Source: Paratinospora sagittata
Lineage: Eukaryota > Streptophyta > Magnoliopsida > Ranunculales > Menispermaceae
Assembly: GCA_035771175.1 (NCBI GenBank)
Contig: CM069590.1
Location: forward strand, 32,936,821-33,000,820
DNA length: 64,000 bases
Reading direction: 5' to 3'
In this document: positions 1 to 10,403 of the stretch, piece by piece
Numbering within the stretch: the first letter of the stretch is position 1
How the letters are laid out: every line of letters starts with the position of its first letter
Made by a program: the position numbers and the translations under genes
The notes under the pieces: generated by a model
Databases searched by the model: none
What the model was told of the DNA's origin: nothing
What the model saw: the letters and a program-made list of their open reading frames with translations, nothing else

Positions 1-31
1 TATACCTAATATACTTAGAGTTTTAAAGAAT
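1..31 (+). repeat. Tail of the preceding monomer, left edge diverged
   Basis: Positions 11-31 match the normal monomer end (atacttagag then ttttaaa) with one change, aaagaat for aaacaat. Positions 1-10 (tatacctaat) match the expected accacttcat at only about half the positions. This may be a diverged monomer, a short non-satellite edge or a sequence-end artefact; ten bases cannot decide. Confidence 0.7.
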
Positions 32-120
32 GGATAGCCTCTGCAAATCTTCGCACACAAGGGATAAAATGAAGAACTAGCTGAACATCAAGACAGATTG
101 CAATTTTGATTCAATTCGAA

Positions 121-138
121 GCCTTTTTTTGCAAAGGC
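121..138. other. Hairpin GCCTTT / AAAGGC (monomer positions 90-107)
   Basis: The inverted repeat gccttt...aaaggc has a 6-bp stem and a 6-base loop (ttttgc), shown here in monomer 1 and present in nearly every copy. The T run varies: six T in monomers 16, 18, 22, 24, 37 and 40, eight in 34 and 38, consistent with replication slippage. Function unknown. Confidence 0.75.
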
Positions 139-288
139 AAGAATCATTACTTTCTTCTCTTGAAAAACTCTTCGAAAAGCTCAATCTAACTTGCAAATAT
201 CGTGCGTGTTGTATTTTTGAAAATCAGAGAATGAGTGTTTTATAAAATTTGAAGTTGAAGGTTAAAGAGCAAGAGTAGTACAAAATGA

Positions 289-300
289 TTTGAATTCAAA
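289..300. other. 12-bp palindrome TTTGAATTCAAA (monomer 258-269)
   Basis: A perfect palindrome containing an EcoRI recognition sequence, shown in monomer 1 and conserved in most copies. It is changed to tttgaatttaaa in the N-type monomers (for example 43, 47-49, 51, 58). Together with the second GAATTC near monomer position 756 it predicts EcoRI fragments of about 495 and 370 bp. Confidence 0.8.
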
Positions 301-544
301 ACATTGTTCAATCTAAAGTTTTTTGGGCGTGCGAGACAATGGGAATCATCTAGGTGTTACTAGAGAATATTTCAATTATGATAACCTGGCAAAACTGTGA
401 AGGAATAGAAAAATCGAGCTAGCAGAAGTGCCCACATTTTTCTCGTTAGAAATATCAGATTTTAGTCTAAGACGTGCAAATTGCTGGATTGCCTTATTTT
501 TGTAAAATTAATATTTTGACACTAAAGAACCATTTCATTGACTC

Positions 545-636
545 AAAACACTTTGATATAAGATTAAACACTTTTAAATAATTCAAAACTCATTAAAATT
601 ATGATTAAAACCTTTCAGAAAACATTTTTTTCAAAA
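545..636. other. Phased A-tract segment (monomer 514-605)
   Basis: In monomer 1, A-tracts of three or four A are centred near 546.5, 567, 577, 586.5, 596.5, 608.5 and 620.5, with a T7 run at 625-631. Spacings are about 10-12 bp, with one gap of about two turns. Such helical phasing is known to produce intrinsic DNA curvature; curvature here is a prediction. Confidence 0.5.
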
Positions 637-708
637 TGAAATACTATATCGAAAGTGATTTTGAAGACTTTGCAATTTTCAGAGTTTTAGTGCTGAGAGT
701 GATCGAGC

Positions 709-715
709 GGTTACC
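709..715. other. Conserved GGTTACC (BstEII) motif (monomer 678-684)
   Basis: Found once per monomer within the gatcgaggggttaccctac region. Lost in monomers 38 and 40, which read ggttacgc. A single-cut site predicts an 865-bp ladder. Confidence 0.8.
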
Positions 716-723
716 CTACACAC

Positions 724-784
724 CAAAGATCAAACTAATGCATTAGACATGAGATATGTCTTCGTTCTTCGAGCTTGATCTTTG
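724..784. other. Dyad-rich segment with nested inverted repeats (monomer 693-753)
   Basis: In monomer 1, caaagatcaa (724-733) pairs perfectly with ttgatctttg (775-784) across a 41-base loop. The loop holds the perfect 12-bp palindrome ctaatgcattag (735-746) and the hairpin agacat-gagat-atgtct (745-761). Copies with ccagagatc keep only 7 bp of the outer stem. The density of symmetry suggests cruciform potential or a protein-binding region; neither is shown. Confidence 0.7.
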
Positions 785-896
785 TAGAATTCGAAAGCTA
801 TTCTTTGATGGGTTCTTGACGCAAAACAGGTACTGTGTTCCTTTTTGATGTGTTATCTTATCGAGACCACTTCATGTACTTAGAGTTTTAAACAAT

Positions 897-1761
897 GGAT
901 AGCCTCTGCAAATCTTAGCATACAAGGGATAAAATGAAGAACTAGCTGAACATCAAGACAGATTGCAATTTTGATTCAATTCGAAGCCTTTTTTTGCAAA
1001 GGCAAGAATCATTACTTTCTTCTCTTGAAAAACTCTTCGAAAAGCTCAATCTAACTTGCAAATATCGTGCGTGTTGAATTTTTCAAAATCAGAGAATGAG
1101 TGTTTTATGAAATTTGAAGTTGAAGGTTAAAGAGCAAGAGTACTAAAAAATGATTTGAATTCAAAACATTGTTCAATCTAAAGTTTTTTGGGCGTGCGAG
1201 ACAATGGGAATCATCTAGGTGTTACTAGAGAATATTTCAATTTTGATAACCCGGCAAAACTGTGAAGGAATAGAAAAATCGAGCTAGCAGAAGTGCCCAC
1301 ATTTTTCTCGTTAGAAATATAAGATTTTAGTCTAAGACGTGCAAATTGCTGGATAGCCTTATTTTTGAAAAATTAATATTTGGACACTAAAGAACCATTT
1401 CATTGACTCAAAACACTTTGATATAAGATTAAACACTTTTAAATAATTCAAAACTCATTAAAATTATGATTAAAACCTTTCAGAAAACATTTTTTTCAAA
1501 ATGAAATACTATATCGAAAGTGATTTTGAAGACTTTGCAATTTTCAGAGTTTTTGTGCTGAGAGTGATCGAGCGGTTACCCTACACACCAAAGATCAAAC
1601 TAATGCATTAGACATGAGATATGTCTTCGTTCTTCGAGCTTGATCTTTGTTGAATTCGAAAGCTATTGTTTGATGGGTTCTTGACGCAAAACAGGTAATG
1701 TGTTCCTTTTTGATGTGTTATCTTATCGAGACCACTTCATGTACTTAGAGTTTTAAACAAT
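897..1761 (+). repeat. Satellite monomer 2 (865 bp)
   Basis: It carries cttagcatac, tgaatttttc and agtactaaa, with the same gagcgg/ccaaagatc 3' form as monomer 1. Private changes include gataacccgg, tttggacac and gttgaattcg. Confidence 0.97.
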
Positions 1762-2625
1762 GGATAGCCTCTGCAAATCTTAGCATACAAGGGATAAAAT
1801 GAAGAACTAGCTGAACATCAAGACAGATTGCAATTTTGATTCAATTCGAAGCCTTTTTTTGCAAAGGCAAGAATCATTACTTTCTTCTCTTGAAAAACTC
1901 TTCGAAAAGCTCAATCTAACTTGCAAATATCGTGCGTGTTGTATTTTTGAAAATCAGAGAATGAGTGTTTTATAAAATTTGAAGTTGAAGGTTAAAGAGT
2001 AAGAGTAGTACAAAATGATTTGAATTCAAAACATTGTTCAATCTAAAGTTTTTTGGGCGTGCGAGACAATGGGAATCTTCTAGGTGTTACTAGAGAATAT
2101 TTCGATTAAGATAACCTGGCAAAACTTTGAAGGAATAGAAAAATCGAGCAAGCAGAAGTGCCCACATTTTTCTCGTTTGAAATATCAGATTTTAGTCTAA
2201 GACGTGCCAATTGCAGGATAGCCTTATTTTTGAAAAATTAATATTTTGACACTAAAGAACCATTTCATTAAATCAAAACACTTTGATATAAGAATAAACA
2301 CTTTTAAATAATTCAAAACTCATTAAAATTATGATTAAACCTTTCGGAAAACATTTTTGTAAAAATTAAATACTATATCGAAAGTGATTTTGAAGACTTT
2401 GCAATTTTCAGAGGTTTAGTGCTAAGATTGATCGAGGGGTTACCTTACACACCAGAGAACAAACTAATGCATTAGACATGAGATATGTCTTCGTTCTTCG
2501 AGCTTGATCTTTGTAGAATTCGAAAGCTATTGTTTGATGTGTTCTTGATGCAAAACAGGTGATGTGTTCCTTTTTGATGTGTTATCTTATCGAGACCACT
2601 TCATATACTTAGAGTTTTAAACAAT
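1762..2625 (+). repeat. Satellite monomer 3 (864 bp)
   Basis: It shares cttagcatac with monomer 2 but has agtagtacaaa, gccaattgcagg, agaataaac and the ttcggaaaacatttttgta 3' form. It is the only copy where I saw TGACTCA lost (cattaaatcaaaac). Its inverted repeat is weakened (gagaacaaac). Confidence 0.97.
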
Positions 2626-3489
2626 GGATAGCCTCTGCAAATCTTCGCACACAAGGGATAAAATGAAGAACTAGCTGAACATCAAGACAGATTGCAATTT
2701 TGATTCAATTCGAAGCCTTTTTTTGCAAAGGCAAGAATCATTACTTTCTTCTCTTGAAAAACTCTTCGTAAAGCTCAATCTAACTTGCAAATATCGTGCG
2801 TGTTGAATTTTTGAAAATCAGAGAATGAGTGTTTTATAAAATTTGAAGTTGAAGGTTAAAGAGCAAGAGTACTAAAAAATGATTTGAATTCAAAACATTG
2901 TTCAATCTAAAGTTTTTTGGGCGTGCGAGACAATGGGAATCACTAGGTGTTACTAGAGAATATTTCAATTAAGATAACCTGGCAAAACTGTGAAGGAAGA
3001 GAAAAATCGAGCTAGCAGAAGTGCCCACATTTTTCTCGTTAGAAATATAAGATTTTAGTCTAAGACGTGCAAATTGCTGGATAGCCTTATTTTTGAAAAA
3101 TTAATATTTTGACACTAAAGAAGCATTTCATTGACTCAAAACACTTTGATATAAGATTAAACACTTTTAAATAATTTAAAACTCATTAAAATTATGATTA
3201 AAACCTTTCAGAAAACATTTTTTTCAAATTGAAATACTATATGGAAAGTGATTTTGAAGACTTTGCAATTTTCAGAGTTTTAGTGCTGAGAGTGATCGAG
3301 CGGTTACCCTACACACCAAAGATCAAACTAATGCATTAGACATGAGATATGTCTTCGTTTTTCGAGCTTGATCTTTGTAGAATTCAAAAGCTATTGTTTG
3401 ATGGGTTCTTGACGCAAAACAGGTAATGTGTTCCTTTTTGATGTGTAATCTTACCGAGACCACTTCATATACTTAGAGTTTTAAACAAT
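2626..3489 (+). repeat. Satellite monomer 4 (864 bp)
   Basis: The 5' part has cttcgcac and cgtaaagc. The 3' part has aatcactagg, gaagagaaaaatcgagc, aagcatttc and ctatatgg, all shared with monomer 5. The pair looks like a one-monomer duplication beginning inside this copy. Confidence 0.97.
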
Positions 3490-4353
3490 GGATAGCCTCT
3501 GCAAATCTTAGCACACAAGGGATAAAATGAAGAACTAGCTGAACATCAAGACAGATTGCAATTTTGATTCAATTCGAAGCCTTTTTTTGCAAAGGCAAGA
3601 ATCATTACTTTCTTCTCTTGAAAAACTCTTCGAAAAGCTCAATCTAACTTGCAAATATCGTGCGTGTTGAATTTTTGAAAATCAGAGAATGAGTGTTTTA
3701 TAAAATTTGAAGTTGAAGGTTAAAGAGCAAGAGTACTAAAAAATGATTTGAATTCAAAACATTGTTCAATCTAAAGTTTTTTGGGCGTGCGAGACAATGG
3801 GAATCACTAGGTGTTACTAGAGAATATTTCAATTAAGATAACCTGGCAAAACTGTGAAGGAAGAGAAAAATCGAGCTAGCAGAAGTGCCCACATTTTTCT
3901 CGTTAGAAATATAAGATTTTAGTCTAAGACGTGCAAATTGCTGGATAGCCTTATTTTTGAAAAATTAATATTTTGACACTAAAGAAGCATTTCATTGACT
4001 CAAAACACTTTGATATAAGATTAAACACTTTTAAATAATTCAAAACTCATTAAAATTATGATTAAAACCTTTCAGAAAACATTTTTTTCAAATTGAAATA
4101 CTATATGGAAAGTGATTTTGAAGACTTTGCAATTTTCAGAGTTTTAGTGCTGAGAGTGATCGAGCGGTTACCCTACACACCAAAGATCAAACTAATGCAT
4201 TAGACATGAGATATGTCTTCGTTCTTCGAGCTTGATCTTTGTAGAATTCAAAAGCTATTGTTTGATGGGTTCTTGACGCAAAACAGGTAATGTGTTCCTT
4301 TTTGATGTGTAATCTTACCGAGACCACTTCATCTACTTAGAGTTTTAAACAAT
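3490..4353 (+). repeat. Satellite monomer 5 (864 bp)
   Basis: From its middle to its 3' end it is nearly identical to monomer 4 (aatcactagg, gaagagaaa, aagcatttc, ctatatgg). The 5' end differs (cttagcac, cgaaaagc). Confidence 0.97.
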
Positions 4354-5218
4354 GGATAGCCTCTGCAAATCTTAGCACACAAGGGATAAAATGAAGAACT
4401 AGCTGAACATCAAGACAGATTGCAATTTTGATTCAATTCGAAGCCTTTTTTTGCAAAGGCAAGAATCATTACTTTCTTCTCTTGAAAAACTCTTCGTAAA
4501 GCTCAATCTAACTTGCAAATATCGTGCGTGTTGAATTTTTGAAAATCAGAGAATAAGTGTTTTATAAAATTTGAAGTTGAAGGTTAAAGAGCAAGAGTAC
4601 TAAAAAATGATTTGAATTCAAAACATTGTTCAATCTAAAGTTTTTTGGGCGTGCGAGACAATGGGAAACCCTAGGTGTTACTAGAGAATATTTCAATTAA
4701 GATAACCTGGCAAAACTGTGAAGGAATAAAAAAATTGAGCAAGCAGAAGTGCCCACATTTTTCTCGTTAGAAATATTAGATTTTAGTCTAAGACGTGAAA
4801 ATTGCTGGATAGCCTTATTTTTGAAAAATTAATATTTTGACACTAAAGAACCATTTCATTGACTCATACCACTTTGATATAAGATTAAACAATTTTAAAT
4901 AATTGAAAACTCATTAAAATTATGATTAAAACCTTTCAGAAAACATTTTTTTTCAAAATGAAATACTATATCGAAAGTGATTTTGAAGGCTTTGCAATTT
5001 TCAGAGTTTTAGTGCTGAGATTGAGCGAGGGGTTACCCTACACACCAGAGATCAAACTAATGCATTAGACATGAGATATGTCTTCGTTCTTCGAGCTTGA
5101 TCTTTGTAGAATTCGAAAGCTATTGTTTGATGTGTTCTTGATGCAAAACAGGTGATGTGTTCCTTTTTGATGTGTTATCTTACCGAGACAACTTCATATA
5201 CTTAGAGTTTTAAACAAA
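4354..5218 (+). repeat. Satellite monomer 6 (865 bp, X-like 3' half)
   Basis: It carries the subfamily X markers gtgaaaattgctgg, ctcatacc, attgaaaactc and an eight-T run in the cattttttttc block. It has cgtaaagc and gaataagtg in the 5' part and a private gggaaaccc. Confidence 0.97.
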
Positions 5219-6082
5219 GGATAGCCTCTGCAAATCTTCGCACACAAGGGATAAAATGAAGAACTAGGTGAACATCAAGGCAGATTGCAATTTTGATTCA
5301 ATTCGAAGCCTTTTTTTGCAAAGGAAAGAATCACTACTTTCTTCTTTTGAAAAACTCTTCGTAAAGCTCAATCTAACTTGCAAATATCGTGCGTGTTGAA
5401 TTTTTGAAAATCAGAGAATAAGTGTTTTATAAAATTTGAAGTTGAAGGTTAAAGAGCAAGAGTACTAAAAAATGATTTGAATTCAAAACATTGCTCAATC
5501 TAAAGTTTTTTGGGCGTGCGAGACAATGGGAATCCCTATGTTTTACTAGAGAATATTTCAATTAAGATAACCTGGCAAAACTGTGAAGGAATAGAAAAAT
5601 CGAGCTAGCAGAAGTGCCCACATTTTTCTCGTTAGAAATATAAGATTTTAGTCTAAGACGTGCAAATTGCTGGATAGCCTTATTTTTGAAAAATTAATAT
5701 TTTGACACTAAAGAACCATTTCATTGACTCAAAACACTTTGATATAAGATTAAAAACTTTTAAATAATTCAAAACTCATTAAAATTATGATTAAAACCTT
5801 TCAGAAAACATTTTTTTCAAAATGAAAGACTATATGGAAAGTGATTTTGAAGACTTTGCAATTTTCAGAGTTTTAGTGCTGAGATTGATCGAGGGGTTAC
5901 CCTACACACCAGAGATCAAACTAATGCATTAGACATGAGATATGTCTTCGTTCTTCGAGCTTGATCTTTGTAGAATTCGAAAGCTATTGTTTGATGTGTC
6001 CTTGATACAAAACAGGTGTTGTGTTCCTTTTTGATGTGTTATCTTATGGAGACCACTTCATATACTTAGAGTTTTAAACAAT
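5219..6082 (+). repeat. Satellite monomer 7 (864 bp)
   Basis: One of the more diverged copies. Private changes include aactaggtgaac, aaggcag, ggaaagaatcac, attgctcaatc, ctatgttttac and gaaagactatatgg. Its end (gtgtccttgat, ggtgttgtg) is shared with monomer 8. Confidence 0.97.
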
Positions 6083-6948
6083 GGATAGCCTCTGCAAATC
6101 TTCGCACACAAGGGATAAAATGAAGAACTAGCTGAACATCAAGACAGATTGCAATTTTGATTCAATTCGAAGCCTTTTTTTGCAAAGGCAAGAATCATTA
6201 CTTTCTTCTCTTGAAAAGCTCTTCGAAAAGCTCAATCTAACTTGCAAATATCGTGCGTGTTGTATTTTTGAAAATCAGAGAATGAGTGTTTTATAAAATT
6301 TGAAGTTGAAGGTTACAGAGCAAGAGTAGTACAAAATGATTTGAATTCAAAACATTGTTCAATCTAAAGTTTTTTGGGCGTGCGAGACAATGGGAATCAT
6401 CTAGGTGTTACTAGAGAATATTTCGATTAAGATAACCTGGCAAAACTGTGAAGTAAGAGAAAAATCGAGCAAGCAGAAGTACCCACATTTTTCTCGTTAG
6501 AAATATCAGATTTTAGTCTAAGACGTGCAAATTGCTGGATAGCCTTATTTTTGAAAAATTAATATTTTGACACTAAAGAACCATTTCATTGACTCAAAAC
6601 ACTTTGATATAAGATTACACACTTTTAAATAATTCAAAACTCATTAAAATTATGATTAAAACCTTTCAGAAAACATTTTTTTTCAAAATGAAATACTATA
6701 TGGAAAGTGATTTTGAAGACTTTGCAATTTTTAGAGTTTTAGTGCTGAGATTGATCGAGGGGTTACCCTACACACCAGAGATCAAACTAATGCATTAGAC
6801 ATGAGATATGTCTTCGTTCTTCGAGCTTGATCTTTGTAGAATTCGAAAGCTATTGTTTGATGTGTCCTTGATGCAAAACAGGTGTTGTGTTCCTTTTTGA
6901 TGTGTTATCTTATCGAGACCACTTCATATACTTAGAGTTTTAAACAAT
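6083..6948 (+). repeat. Satellite monomer 8 (866 bp)
   Basis: It shares gaaaagctcttcg and tttcgattaag with monomer 9, and the gtgtccttgat/ggtgttgtg end with monomer 7. Private changes include gaagtaagag, gaagtaccc and gattacac. Confidence 0.97.
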
Positions 6949-7813
6949 GGATAGCCTCTGCAAATCTTCGCACACAAGGGATAAAATGAAGAACTAGCTG
7001 AACATCAAGACAGATTGCAATTTTGATTCAATTCGAAGCCTTTTTTTGCAAAGGCAAGAATCATTACTTTCTTCTCTTGAAAAGCTCTTCGAAAAGCTCA
7101 ATCTAACTTGCAAATATCGTGCGTGTTGTATTTTTGAAAATCAGAGAATGACTGTTTTATAAAATTTCAAGTTGAAGGTTAAAGAGCAAGAGTAGTACAA
7201 AATGATTTGAATTCAAAACATTGTTCAATCTAAAGTTTTTTGGGCGTGCGAGACAATGGGAATCATCTAGGTGTTATTAGAGAATATTTCGATTAAGATA
7301 ACCTGGCAAAACAGTGAAGTAATAGAAAAATCGAGCAAGCAGAAGTGCCCACATTTTTCTCGTTACAAATATCAGATTTTAGTCTAAGACGTGCCAATTG
7401 CTGGATAGCCTTATTTTTGAAAAATTATTATTTTGACACTAAAGAACCATTTCATTGACTCAAAACACTTTGATATAAGATTAAACACTTTTAAATATTT
7501 CAAAACTCGTTAAAATTATGATTAAAACCTTTCAGAAAACATTTTTTTCAAAATGAAATACTATATCGAAAGTGATTTTGAGGACTTTGCAATTTTCAGA
7601 GTTTTAGTGCTGAGATTGATCGAGGGGTTACCCTACACACCAGAGATCAAATTAATGCATTAGACATGAGATATGTCTTCGTTCTTCGAGCTTGATCTTG
7701 GTAGAATTCGAAAGCTATTGTTTGATGTGTTCTTGACGCAAAACAGGTGATGTGTTCCTTTTTGATGTGTTATCTTATCGAGACCACTTCATATACTTAG
7801 AGTTTTAAATAAT
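6949..7813 (+). repeat. Satellite monomer 9 (865 bp)
   Basis: Its 3' half has gtgttattag, attattattttg, aatatttcaaaactcg and caaattaatg, a combination that reappears in monomer 14 about 4.3 kb downstream. The two copies share ancestry across that distance. Confidence 0.97.
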
Positions 7814-8677
7814 GGATAGCCTCTGCAAATCTTCGCACACAAGGGATAAAATGAAGAACTAGCTGAACATCAAGACAGATTGCAATTTTGATTCAATTCG
7901 AAGCCTTTTTTTGCAAAGGCAAGAATCATTACTTTCTTCTCTTGAAAAACTCTTCGTAAAGCTCAATCTAACTTGCAAATATCGTGCGTGTTGAATTTTT
8001 GAAAATCAGAGAATAAGTGTTTTATAAAATTTGAAGTTGAAAGTTAAAGAGCAAGAGTACTAAAAAATGATTTGAATTCAAAACATTGTTCAATCTAAAG
8101 TTTTTTGGGCGTGCGAGACAATGGGAATCCCTAGGTGTTACTAGAGAATATTTCAATTAAGATAACCTGGCAAAACTGTGAAGGAATAGAAAAATCGAGC
8201 TAGCAGAAGTGCCCACATTTTTGTCGTTAGAAATATAAGATTTTAGTCTAAGACGTGCAAATTGCTGGATAGCCTTATTTTTGAAAAATTAATATTTTGA
8301 CACTAAAGAACCATTTCATTGACTCAAAACACTTTGATATAAGATTAAACACTTTTAAATAATTCAAAACTCATTAAAATTATGATTAAAACCTTTCAGA
8401 AAACATTTTTTTCAAAATGAAATACTATATCGAAAGTGATTTTGAAGACTTTGCAATCTTCAGAGTTTTAGTGCTGAGAGTGATCGAGCGGTTACCCTAC
8501 ACGCCAAAGATCAAACTAATGCATTAGACATGAGATATGTCTTCGTTCTTCGAGCTTGATCTTTGTAGAATTCGAAAGGTATTGTTTGATGGGTTCTTGA
8601 CGCAAAACAGGTAATGTGTTCCTTTTTGATGTGTTATCTTACCGAGACCACTTCATATACTTAGAGTTTTAAACAAT
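7814..8677 (+). repeat. Satellite monomer 10 (864 bp)
   Basis: Its 3' two thirds (aatccctagg, ttttgtcg, caatcttcag, acgccaaag, aaaggtattg) match monomer 12 closely. The 5' third differs (cttcgcac, cgtaaagc, gttgaaagtt). It opens the first unit of the 1726-bp duplication. Confidence 0.97.
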
Positions 8678-9539
8678 GGATAGCCTCTGCAAATCTTAGC
8701 ACACAAGGGATAAAATGAAGAACTAGCTGAACATCAAGACAGATTGCAATTTTGATTCAATTCGAAGCCTTTTTTTGCAAAGGCAAGAATCATTACTTTC
8801 TTCTCTTGAAAAACTCTTCGAAAAGCTCAATCTAACTTGCAAATATCGTGCGTGTTGTATTTTTGAAAATCAGAGAATGAGTGTTTTATAAAATTTGAAG
8901 TTGAAGGTTAAAGAGCAAGAGTAGTACAAAATGATTTGAATTCAAAACATTGTTCAATCTAAAGTTTTTTGGGCACGACAATGGGAATCATCTAGGTGTT
9001 ACTAGAGAATATTTCAATTAAGATAACCTGGCAAAACTGTGAATGAATAGAAAAATTGAGCAAGCAGAAGTGCCCACATTTATCTCGTTAGAAATATTAG
9101 ATTTTAGTCTAAGACGTGAAAATTGCTGGATAGCCTTATTTTTGAAAAATTAATATTTTGACACTAAAGAACCATTTCATTGACTCATACCACTTTGATA
9201 TAAGATTAAACACTTTTAAATAATTGAAAACTCATTAAAATTATGATTAAAACCTTTCAGAAAACATTTTTTTTCAAAATGAAATACTATATCGAAAGTG
9301 ATTTTGAAGACTTTGCAATTTTCAGAGTTTTAGTGCTGAGATTGAGCGAGGGGTTACCCTACACACCAGAGATCAAACTAATGCATTAGACATGAGATAT
9401 GTCTTCGTTCTTCGAGCTTGATCTTTGTAGAATTTGAAAGCTATTGTTTGATGGGTTCTTGACGCAAAACAGGTAATGTGTTCCTTTTTGATGTGTTATC
9501 TTACCGAGACCACTTCATATACTTAGAGTTTTAAACAAT
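8678..9539 (+). repeat. Satellite monomer 11 (862 bp, short allele)
   Basis: It carries a 4-bp-shorter allele, gggcacgacaatggg, where most copies have gggcgtgcgagacaatggg. It also has gaatgaatag, tttatctcg and the X-type 3' markers. Monomer 13 is nearly identical. Confidence 0.97.
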
Positions 9540-10403
9540 GGATAGCCTCTGCAAATCTTAGCACACAAGGGATAAAATGAAGAACTAGCTGAACATCAAG
9601 ACAGATTGCAATTTTGATTCAATTCGAAGCCTTTTTTTGCAAAGGCAAGAATCATTACTTTCTTCTCTTGAAAAACTCTTCGAAAAGCTCAATCTAACTT
9701 GCAAATATCGTGCGTGTTGTATTTTTGAAAATCAGAGAATGAGTGTTTTATAAAATTTGAAGTTGAAGGTTAAAGAGCAAGAGTAGTACAAAATGATTTG
9801 AATTCAAAACATTGTTCAATCTAAAGTTTTTTGGGCGTGCGAGACAATGGGAATCCCTAGGTGTTACTAGAGAATATTTCAATTAAGATAACCTGGCAAA
9901 ACTGTGAAGGAATAGAAAAATCGAGCTAGCAGAAGTGCCCACATTTTTGTCGTTAGAAATATAAGATTTTAGTCTAAGACGTGCAAATTGCTGGATAGCC
10001 TTATTTTTGAAAAATTAATATTTTGACACTAAAGAACCATTTCATTGACTCAAAACACTTTGATATAAGATTAAACACTTTTAAATAATTCAAAACTCAT
10101 TAAAATTATGATTAAAACCTTTCAGAAAACATTTTTTTCAAAATGAAATACTATATCGAAAGTGATTTTGAAGACTTTGCAATCTTCAGAGTTTTAGTGC
10201 TGAGAGTGATCGAGCGGTTACCCTACACGCCAAAGATCAAACTAATGCATTAGACATGAGATATGTCTTCGTTCTTCGAGCTTGATCTTTGTAGAATTCG
10301 AAAGGTATTGTTTGATGGGTTCTTGACGCAAAACAGGTAATGTGTTCCTTTTTGATGTGTTATCTTACCGAGACCACTTCATATACTTAGAGTTTTAAAC
10401 AAT
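9540..10403 (+). repeat. Satellite monomer 12 (864 bp, mosaic)
   Basis: The 5' third is like monomers 11 and 13 (cttagcac, tgtattttt, agtagtac). The rest copies monomer 10 (aatccctagg, ttttgtcg, caatcttcag, acgccaaag). The switch marks the junction of the 1726-bp tandem duplication. Confidence 0.97.

Larger units (their letters stand above)
32..896 (+). repeat. Satellite monomer 1 (865 bp)
   Basis: First complete copy, used here as the reference for landmark coordinates. It carries cttcgcac, tgtattttt and agtagtacaaa in the 5' third and the gagcgg/ccaaagatc 3' form. Private changes include gctggattgcc and agctattctttg. Confidence 0.97.

Noticed and set aside
1..10. Telomere-repeat fragment (cctaa)
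   Set aside because: Five bases with no tandem repetition cannot support a telomere call.
50..65. CENP-B-box-like match (cttcg ... ggga)
   Set aside because: The two end blocks resemble the mammalian CENP-B box, but the spacing is one base short and the interior does not match. Many copies read cttagcac, which breaks the first block. Treated as chance.
566..575. AATAAA polyadenylation signal in the agaataaac variants
   Set aside because: Most monomers read agattaaac (as here in monomer 1), no transcript structure is evident, and such hexamers are frequent by chance in A+T-rich DNA.
711..720. Telomere-like ttaccctaca in each monomer
   Set aside because: It occurs once per 865 bp within unrelated sequence and does not repeat, so it is not telomeric.
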